NCBI GenBank assembly: GCA_937871415.1
Contig: CALMQD010000383.1
Coordinates: 1-11,393, forward strand
Length of the DNA stretch: 11,393 bases
Origin: an uncultured Phycisphaerales bacterium
Lineage (GTDB): Bacteria > Planctomycetota > Phycisphaerae > Phycisphaerales > UBA1924
Direction of reading: 5' to 3'
The position numbers and the translations under genes are program-made. Below, piece by piece: positions 7,185-11,393 of the stretch. The notes under the pieces are model-generated. The model searched no databases. It had not been told where the DNA came from and saw nothing but the letters and a program-made list of their open reading frames with translations. Numbering within the stretch: the stretch's first letter is position 1; the number at the start of each line of letters is the position of its first letter.

Positions 7185-8336
7185 ATGGCGAAATCCGGAC
7201 CGTCCTCGAAACCCTCCGACAACCGCGTCTCGAGCCGCTTGAAGGAGCGCGACGCCAAGACGCTCGGCAAGCTCGTCGGTTTGGCCGACGACGTGACGAA
7301 GAAGACCTTCGCCGGACGCGAGCCGAAGATCGAGATCCCCTCTCGAACCAAGAGCAACACGATCTGGAACAAGAAGCGCGGCATCCTCGAGATGGGCGAC
7401 GCCGCGAGCGAGCGCGAACTGTTCAACCTCAACCAGGCCAAGCAGTTCATGCAGACGATGCTGCACGCCAGCACGATCAAGGAACTGATCGAGGCCGGCA
7501 AGACCAGCAGCCTCCGCGGTGTGTTCTACAAGGCCAAGCACACCGTCGCGGGCACGCGCGAGAACACCTTCGACACGCAGGACGAGAGCGATCCGATCCT
7601 CGAAGACCTCGAGGTGTCCCTGGGCGCGCTGCGGGAAGAGTTGCACATCTTCGCCGAGAACCGCGGCGGGCTCATCGGCAACATCACGATCGTCGACAAG
7701 GGCGACGAGATCGATTGTCGGCGTCTGGGCAGCAGCGGGCTGCAGATCCCCTCGATCGTCGAGCCCGACGTCATCCAGTTCAAGAAGTGTGAGGCCAAGT
7801 TCGTCCTCCACGTCGAAAAGGGCACCGTCTGGAACCGGTTCAACGAGGATCGATTCTGGGAGAAGAACAACTGCATCCTGACGCACGGCGGCGGCCAGCC
7901 GCCGCGCGGGTGCCGCCGGCTCCTGCAGCGCCTGAACCAGGAACTCAAGCTCCCGATCATCTGCCTGCTCGATTGCGATCCCTGGGGGCACTACATCTAC
8001 AGCGTCATCAAGCAGGGTTCGATCTCGCTGGCGTTCGAGAGTTCGCGCCTGGCGATCCCGGAGGCCAAGTTCCTGGGCATCCGCGCCAAGGACTACACCG
8101 AGTGCGACCTCGGCGACGCCGTGAAGATCGACCTGACCGAGAACGACATCAAGCGGGCCAAGGAGATCGCCGCTTACCCGTGGTTCACCGACCACCGGGG
8201 CTGGCAGAAAGAGATCGACCTCATGCTCCGCAACGGCTTCAAGATGGAAGTCGAAGCGATGATCAACAAGGGCATCTCGTACGTCAGCGAGACGTACGTG
8301 CCGCAGCGGCTGAAGGCGAAGGACTGGCTCGACTGA
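7185..8336 (+). CDS. top6A: DNA topoisomerase VI subunit A (Spo11/TopVIA family)
   Basis: The 383-residue protein is the DNA-cleaving subunit of a type IIB topoisomerase, which with an ATPase B subunit passes one duplex through another and relaxes supercoils. A winged-helix (5Y-CAP) part includes LRGVFYKAKH, where Tyr115 is the expected nucleophile forming the 5'-phosphotyrosyl link. The Toprim domain follows, with the metal-binding Glu211 in VEKGTVWNRF and Asp263/Asp265 in LLDCDPWGHYIY. The length matches archaeal TopVIA (about 360-390). The first 25-40 residues are basic and hydrophilic and may be a flexible extension. ATG 7185 is chosen; AAGGGA lies 11 bases upstream, which is long but usable. 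No B subunit (GHKL ATPase) is in the window. Pipelines often label such bacterial proteins 'topoisomerase IV subunit A', which is misleading because there is no GyrA/ParC similarity. Confidence 0.92.
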   Translation: MAKSGPSSKPSDNRVSSRLKERDAKTLGKLVGLADDVTKKTFAGREPKIEIPSRTKSNTIWNKKRGILEMGDAASERELFNLNQAKQFMQTMLHASTIKELIEAGKTSSLRGVFYKAKHTVAGTRENTFDTQDESDPILEDLEVSLGALREELHIFAENRGGLIGNITIVDKGDEIDCRRLGSSGLQIPSIVEPDVIQFKKCEAKFVLHVEKGTVWNRFNEDRFWEKNNCILTHGGGQPPRGCRRLLQRLNQELKLPIICLLDCDPWGHYIYSVIKQGSISLAFESSRLAIPEAKFLGIRAKDYTECDLGDAVKIDLTENDIKRAKEIAAYPWFTDHRGWQKEIDLMLRNGFKMEVEAMINKGISYVSETYVPQRLKAKDWLD

Positions 8337-8345
8337 TCGTCGCTG

Positions 8346-8368
8346 GTCGGCGCCCTGGCCGCACCGAC
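8346..8368. terminator. Possible shared hairpin between convergent genes
   Basis: GTCGG (8346-8350) pairs with CCGAC (8364-8368) across a 13-base loop, in the 34-bp gap between the convergent ends of topoisomerase VI A and the PEP-CTERM-like gene. The stem is short and no T-run follows, so this is only a weak candidate for a bidirectional terminator. Confidence 0.2.
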
Positions 8369-8370
8369 TC

Positions 8371-9066
8371 TCAGCGTGCGTCGCGCCGGGACCGGCGTCC
8401 CATGGCGGCCACACCGGCCAACGCCAGTGCGCCGGCCGCGCCCGGCGTCGGCACGATCGTGTACTGGAACAGCGCGCCCACTTCGAGCGTCCCGTTGAGC
8501 ATGGGGAGCGGACCGGCGGCCGACGCGTTCACCAGGTCCAGCACCGACATGAACGGCGAGCCGTCCATGAACCCGTACGGGTCGCCGGAGTTGATGTGCC
8601 CGCCCGAGAGCGTCACGACCGAGCCGATCGAGAGTCCCGGGTCTGCGAAGGCCCCGTAGGCGGACAGGTCGAACTGCGTCACACCCGACACCGGGCGCCC
8701 GCTGTCGTCCTCGCCGATGAGTACCGGCATCAGCGGGCCGCCGGAAGGCGAGGTCTGCGTCGGCACGGCGTTGAGCAAGTGGCAGACGTACCCCATCCGC
8801 CCGGTGGACTTGATCTTGATCTTCGTGTACGGGCCGGGGTAGGCGCCCGCCGTGGGCGTGAGAGAGGAGATATCGAGGTCGATGCGTCCGTCGTTGTCGG
8901 TGTCGGTCGCGGTGATCAGCCCGGAACCGTCCGCCGCCATGAGGCTGACTTCGTCGACGTTGAAGTACGTGGCGGTGACGATGTACGCCTGAGCACGATC
9001 CGCACAGGCGAGCGTCGCGCCGACACCCGTAACGGCCATCACGACCAACACCGTGGATGAACGCAT
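8371..9066 (-). CDS. Secreted protein with PEP-CTERM-like sorting tail
   Basis: The 231-residue protein has an N-terminal signal peptide (MRSSTVLVVMAV..., with AQA then Tyr28 as the likely cleavage point). The mature part is polar and beta-rich. A calcium-binding EF-hand/dockerin-like loop is visible: D55-T-D57-N-D59-G60-R-I62-D63. The C terminus (206-231) has PTPG, a short hydrophobic helix (AGALALAGVAAMG) and a basic cluster RRSRR. This tripartite layout is the planctomycete version of PEP-CTERM, recognised by an exosortase/archaeosortase-type enzyme that releases the protein to the cell surface. No exosortase is in the window. I chose ATG 9066 because GGAGGGAGAG precedes it; the frame's earlier ATG 9081 would lie across that site. 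A TTGATC-17-TAGATT promoter is upstream. The function of the mature domain is not recognised. Confidence 0.8.
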   Translation of the reverse strand: MRSSTVLVVMAVTGVGATLACADRAQAYIVTATYFNVDEVSLMAADGSGLITATDTDNDGRIDLDISSLTPTAGAYPGPYTKIKIKSTGRMGYVCHLLNAVPTQTSPSGGPLMPVLIGEDDSGRPVSGVTQFDLSAYGAFADPGLSIGSVVTLSGGHINSGDPYGFMDGSPFMSVLDLVNASAAGPLPMLNGTLEVGALFQYTIVPTPGAAGALALAGVAAMGRRSRRDAR

Positions 9067-9069
9067 GAT

Positions 9070-9079
9070 CTCTCCCTCC
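9070..9079 (-). promoter_or_regulatory. Shine-Dalgarno site deciding the PEP-CTERM gene start
   Basis: On the minus strand this is GGAGGGAGAG, ending three bases before ATG 9066, with the GGAGG core at the usual distance. It rules out ATG 9081, which would place this site inside the coding region. Confidence 0.75.
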
Positions 9080-9126
9080 ATCCGGTACGCCTCCCCGCTC
9101 TCCGCCGCGTTTTCAAGGCGAGCACC

Positions 9127-9155
9127 AATCTACCGGCGAACGGGACTCCGATCAA
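9127..9155 (-). promoter_or_regulatory. Sigma70-type promoter of the PEP-CTERM-like gene
   Basis: On the minus strand, TTGATC (9155-9150) and TAGATT (9132-9127) are separated by exactly 17 bp; each matches its consensus at four of six positions. Transcription would start near 9120, giving a leader of about 54 bases that holds the strong ribosome site. In DNA this GC-rich, it is the best promoter-like pair I found. Confidence 0.45.
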
Positions 9156-9181
9156 GAGCCTGAGCCGCGAACGGACAGCTG

Positions 9182-9239
9182 GGTCGACCGGTGAATGTGT
9201 ACCGATAACGCTGGGCGCGAGCGCCGCGGAAGAACCCAG
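9182..9239. other. Intergenic inverted repeats between nuoC and the PEP-CTERM-like gene
   Basis: The 224-bp gap 9067-9290 holds, besides the promoter, an 8-bp palindrome GGTCGACC (9182-9189), an inverted CGGT/ACCG pair around GAATGTGT (9189-9204), and a hairpin-capable GGCG-CGAG-CGCC flanked by CTGGG/CCCAG (9211-9239). These sit 27-90 bp upstream of the -35 element. They could be an operator, the end of the nuoC transcript, or chance in GC-rich DNA. Confidence 0.3.
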
Positions 9240-9260
9240 TGACAGGCTATGCGCTGAACC

Positions 9261-9299
9261 TTCGGCGGTCAGCAGCCGAAACCACTCGGCTCAAGCCGA
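9261..9299 (-). terminator. Tandem hairpins at the end of nuoC
   Basis: On the nuoC strand, TCGGC-TTGA-GCCGA (9299-9286) forms a tetraloop hairpin that contains the stop codon. TTCGGC-8 nt-GCCGAA (9280-9261) forms a second hairpin right after it. The arms share the same sequence, so alternative pairings are possible. No T-run follows. It probably protects or ends the nuoC mRNA. Confidence 0.4.
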
Positions 9300-9905
9300 A
9301 GTGCGATCGACGACGCGGTACATCTCGCGCTCGCCCGCACCGCGGAGCGGATAATCCTTCCGCAGCGGGTGGGCGGGGTACTCCTCCCACATGAGGATCC
9401 GGCGCAGGTCGGGGTGGTTTCGGAAACGGACGCCGAACATATCGAACACTTCGCGTTCGGGCCATTCCGCGCCCGGCCACAGATCGCAGACCGAGTCGAG
9501 GTACAGCGCGGGGTCTTCGGCGATGCCGTTGGTCGGGATCGACGGGCTCAGGAAAGTCTTGACGAAGAACCGGTCGTCGCGATCGAACGAGACCAGGTTG
9601 TACACGACCGCGAAACGCCCGGGGGTCTTGGCCGGGTAGTTCAGGTAGTCGATCCCGAGCACGTCGGACAGGAAGTTGTACCTCGTTCGCGGGTCGTCGC
9701 GGAGGAAGTGCAGGACTTCGTGCAGATCGCTCGGGTCGACGATGAGCGTCGACTGGCCACGGAACTCGGTGCCGCGGAAGCGCGCCTCGGTCCCCTTGGC
9801 CGGGAACCGTTCCCTGACGATCGCGAAGACCGGATGGTCCAGGTGCGGCGGAGCCTTGGGGCTTGCGGCGGTTGAGTTCGGTGAGGGCGCTGGGGGGGTC
9901 GACAC
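9291..9905 (-). CDS. nuoC: NADH-quinone oxidoreductase subunit C
   Basis: The 204-residue protein is the 30-kDa-type subunit of respiratory complex I, in the peripheral arm beside NuoB and NuoD on the cytoplasmic face of the membrane. It holds no cofactor but helps form the quinone-reaching module. The diagnostic signature EREVFDMFGVRFRNHPDLRR lies at about residues 150-169. The upstream RYNFLSDVLGIDYL and FAVVYNLVSFDRDDRFFVKT segments also match the family. Residues 1-20 are a Pro/Ala/Ser-rich extension. I chose GTG 9905; the frame stays open to ATG 10136, but that would run through the divergent lpxA start and is low-complexity Pro/Arg/Ser sequence. No Shine-Dalgarno is clear, and a TTGGCG-18-TACAGT promoter lies about 70 bp upstream. 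No other nuo gene is in the window, so this subunit is encoded apart from its neighbours in the complex. Confidence 0.9.
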   Translation of the reverse strand: MSTPPAPSPNSTAASPKAPPHLDHPVFAIVRERFPAKGTEARFRGTEFRGQSTLIVDPSDLHEVLHFLRDDPRTRYNFLSDVLGIDYLNYPAKTPGRFAVVYNLVSFDRDDRFFVKTFLSPSIPTNGIAEDPALYLDSVCDLWPGAEWPEREVFDMFGVRFRNHPDLRRILMWEEYPAHPLRKDYPLRGAGEREMYRVVDRTSA

Positions 9906-9971
9906 GGGGCGTTTCTCGCGTGGGCCGCTCTCTCGCGCCAGCCCGGGGCGGACGCTTGGGGAGCTGCGGGG

Positions 9972-10001
9972 ACTGTAGCGAACCGGGGCGCGCCTCGCCA
10001 A
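9972..10001 (-). promoter_or_regulatory. Candidate promoter of nuoC
   Basis: On the minus strand, TTGGCG (10001-9996) and TACAGT (9977-9972) are 18 bp apart, each matching consensus at four of six positions. Transcription would start near 9965, about 60 bases before GTG 9905. It supports the downstream GTG start, because the longer frame to 10136 would begin upstream of this promoter. Confidence 0.35.
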
Positions 10002-10026
10002 GGGCGGATCGCCCCGGAGGTCCCAT

Positions 10027-10057
10027 CGGGCGGAGGGCGCCGAGCCGGAGCCGCCCG
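10027..10057. repeat. Inverted repeat in the nuoC-lpxA divergent region
   Basis: CGGGCGG (10027-10033) and CCGCCCG (10051-10057) form a perfect 7-bp inverted repeat with a 17-base loop, ending 27 bp before lpxA. A smaller hairpin GGGCG-GAT-CGCCC lies at 10002-10014, overlapping the -35 area of the nuoC promoter candidate. Either could bind a regulator shared by the two divergent genes. In DNA this GC-rich, chance is also plausible. Confidence 0.35.
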
Positions 10058-10070
10058 GCTTGTTCGGCCA

Positions 10071-10076
10071 TACGAT
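10071..10076 (+). promoter_or_regulatory. -10-like hexamer directly upstream of lpxA
   Basis: TACGAT lies eight bases before ATG 10085, where a transcript would begin one or two bases from the start codon. No Shine-Dalgarno is seen in front of lpxA, so a leaderless or near-leaderless mRNA is possible. No good -35 was found at 17 bp. Confidence 0.25.
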
Positions 10077-10084
10077 CGTCTCCC

Positions 10085-10972
10085 ATGCCCACGATTCACC
10101 CGACCGCGGTGGTCTCGCCTCATTGCCATCTCGCACCGGACGTTCAGATCGGGCCGTGGTGCGTGGTCTCGGGGAACGTGACCCTCGGACCGGGCGTGCG
10201 CCTGCTGGGCAACAACTACATCAACGGCGAGGGGGGCCCGGTCGCGATCGGGGCCCGCACGATCATCTACCCGTTCGCCTGCATCGGCTATGAACCGCAG
10301 GACTTCAAGTTCGCCCCCGGCAGCAAGACCGCCGGCGTGGTGGTTGGCGAGGACTGCCTGATCCGCGAGCACGCGACGATCCACGCCGCGAGCAACGACC
10401 ACACGCCGACGCGGATCGGCAACCGCGTGTTCATGATGGTCAACACGCACGTGGCGCACGACGGCCAGGTGGGCAACAACGTGGTGATGGTCAACGGCGC
10501 GGGCCTGGCCGGACACGGGATCATCGGGGACAACGTGACGCTCGGCGGCAACGCGGTGATCCACCAGTTCTGCCGCATCGGGCGCCTGGTGATGATGTCC
10601 GGCGACTGTGCCGTGTCGCTCGACGTGCCGCCGTTCTGCATGGTCAACGAGCGCAACCGCATCGGCGGGCTGAACATCGTCGGGCTGCGGCGCAGCGGCA
10701 TGCCGCGCGACCAGATCACGGAGGTTCGGCGTGCGTTCCGCGATCTGCTCCGCCGCCCGATGCCGCGCTCGCGGGTCGTGGAGGAACTGCGCCGGCGTGC
10801 CGCCCTGGGGTGCAACGGCGCGGGCTGTCCCCCGCTGCTGGAAATGGCGGAGTTCATCGCGGCGAGCAAGCGCGGCATCACTCCGGGCATGGGCAAGCCG
10901 CCGCGCGTGGGACGCAGCGACGGGCAGAAGCAGGGATCCGAAGAAGAAGCCGAAGTCGGCGTGGAGGACTGA
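10085..10972 (+). CDS. lpxA: Acyl-ACP--UDP-N-acetylglucosamine O-acyltransferase
   Basis: The 295-residue cytoplasmic enzyme transfers a 3-hydroxyacyl chain from acyl carrier protein to UDP-GlcNAc, the first step of lipid A synthesis. It has the left-handed beta-helix hexapeptide pattern (IGPWCVV, VTLGPGV, VAIGART and others). His125, the general base, sits in NTHVAHDG, with His122, His144 (AGHG) and His160 (IHQFC) at the same numbers as in E. coli LpxA. Asp73 and Lys75 (QDFKF) match Asp74 and Lys76. Gly173, the chain-length ruler residue in E. coli, is also Gly here, suggesting a long (around C14) acyl chain. A helical C-terminal part follows the helix. The last 30 residues are a hydrophilic, acidic tail absent from the 262-residue E. 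coli enzyme. ATG 10085 places the first hexad immediately. A metallo-beta-lactamase-fold gene starts 6 bp downstream; no other lpx genes are nearby. Confidence 0.9.
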   Translation: MPTIHPTAVVSPHCHLAPDVQIGPWCVVSGNVTLGPGVRLLGNNYINGEGGPVAIGARTIIYPFACIGYEPQDFKFAPGSKTAGVVVGEDCLIREHATIHAASNDHTPTRIGNRVFMMVNTHVAHDGQVGNNVVMVNGAGLAGHGIIGDNVTLGGNAVIHQFCRIGRLVMMSGDCAVSLDVPPFCMVNERNRIGGLNIVGLRRSGMPRDQITEVRRAFRDLLRRPMPRSRVVEELRRRAALGCNGAGCPPLLEMAEFIAASKRGITPGMGKPPRVGRSDGQKQGSEEEAEVGVED

Positions 10973-10978
10973 GGCCCG

Positions 10979-11393
10979 ATGTTCGTGCCCTGGCTCTCTC
11001 CCACTGGTTCCGCCGAGACGCCGGACGCAGCCGCGCCGCTGGGTGCGATCTCCGACACGCCGCGCGTGCTGTTCCGCGTGCTGGCGAGCGGTTCGTCGGG
11101 CAACTGCTCGGTCCTGGTGATCGAGAATGAGGGGGTGCGTCGAGCGTGCCTGATCGACCTGGGTCTCTCGCCGCGACACACGCTGCGGCTGCTGGGCGAG
11201 ATGGGCCTGCGCCCGGACCAGATCGACGACGCGATCCTGACGCACCTCGATCACGACCACGTGAAGCTCGGCTGGTGCAAACTGCTCCCGGCGCACGCTC
11301 GATTGCACGTCCACCGCCGGCACGTCCCCCGGGCACGGTCGATGGGCCTGCGCCCGGTGCACGCGCGATTCGCGACGTTCGACGATCATATTT
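10979..11393 (+). CDS. WalJ/YycJ-like metallo-beta-lactamase-fold hydrolase, N-terminal part
   Basis: The first 138 codons are present; the gene runs off the right edge. After a variable 28-residue leader, the sequence FRVLASGSSGNCSVLVIE (Cys43) is the typical opening strand of WalJ/YycJ-type proteins. These are cytoplasmic metallo-beta-lactamase-fold enzymes, some with exonuclease activity linked to DNA repair. The first metal motif is THLDHDH (His89 to His94), an HxDxDH form where WalJ relatives usually have HxHxDH. Asp at this position is known from ComEC-type metallo-beta-lactamase domains and can still bind metal. The later His and Asp ligands are outside the window. The start is ATG 10979, with GAGG four bases upstream and GGAGGA overlapping the end of lpxA. 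The 6-bp gap implies cotranscription with lpxA. The substrate (nucleic acid or small ester) is undetermined. Confidence 0.75.
   Translation, partial: MFVPWLSPTGSAETPDAAAPLGAISDTPRVLFRVLASGSSGNCSVLVIENEGVRRACLIDLGLSPRHTLRLLGEMGLRPDQIDDAILTHLDHDHVKLGWCKLLPAHARLHVHRRHVPRARSMGLRPVHARFATFDDHI

Noticed and set aside
6780..8414. A 544-codon open frame on the minus strand opposite the hydrolase and topoisomerase genes
   Set aside because: It is antisense to two well-recognised genes and shows no family motif. Long antisense frames are expected in DNA this GC-rich.
9906..10136. Longer nuoC start at ATG 10136
   Set aside because: It would cross the lpxA start and the nuoC promoter candidate. The added residues are Pro/Arg/Ser-rich and unlike any NuoC.
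9641..11389. A 582-codon open frame on the minus strand opposite lpxA
   Set aside because: Its translation is Arg/His/Ala-rich low complexity, and the last part only echoes nuoC in a shifted frame. lpxA on the other strand is clearly real.
1..11393. CRISPR array, tRNA/rRNA genes, transposase or phage genes, riboswitch
   Set aside because: I found no spaced repeat array, no tRNA-like cloverleaf or rRNA sequence, no transposase or integrase motif and no known riboswitch core. The only repeat of note is the two-copy 14-mer at 7101-7134.

Overview
The window is GC-rich bacterial DNA, densely coding on both strands, and most likely comes from a planctomycete of the class Phycisphaerae. The evidence is: a bacterial topoisomerase VI A subunit; a secreted protein ending in a VPTPG-type variant of the PEP-CTERM tail; DUF4340 and CxxC zinc-ribbon membrane proteins of a style common in that group; and a lipid A acyltransferase, which implies a Gram-negative envelope. 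The assignment rests on recognised families, not on a search.

Layout, left to right. (1) The first 37 codons of an M42-type aminopeptidase run leftward off the edge, divergent from a YgfZ-like folate-binding protein. (2) YgfZ converges on a membrane-anchored DUF4340 protein with only 6 bp between the stops. (3) From a shared 145-bp divergent region, two zinc-ribbon multi-pass membrane proteins run rightward, coupled by an ATGA overlap. A GC-rich hairpin follows. (4) A peptidase C26 class I glutamine amidotransferase is followed 16 bp later by a membrane-anchored alpha/beta hydrolase with a TTG start. (5) After a 100-bp gap holding a 14-bp direct repeat comes topoisomerase VI subunit A, whose catalytic Tyr and Toprim residues are present. 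No B subunit lies in the window. (6) Leftward genes: a PEP-CTERM-like secreted protein with an EF-hand-like calcium motif and a good upstream promoter, and a lone nuoC (complex I subunit C). (7) Divergent from nuoC are lpxA, with all its active-site residues at E. coli-like positions, and, 6 bp later, the start of a WalJ/YycJ-like metallo-beta-lactamase-fold protein that runs off the right edge.

The genes are mostly housekeeping (Fe-S maintenance, respiration, lipid A synthesis, DNA topology) mixed with planctomycete-specific envelope proteins. I see no mobile element, CRISPR array, tRNA or rRNA gene, and no clear sign of a new multi-gene defence or biosynthetic system. The items most worth a second look are the bacterial Topo VI A subunit without its partner nearby, the coupled zinc-ribbon membrane pair, the HxDxDH variant in the metallo-beta-lactamase-fold protein, and two genes (DUF4340 and lpxA) whose starts lack a Shine-Dalgarno sequence but have a -10-like hexamer directly upstream.
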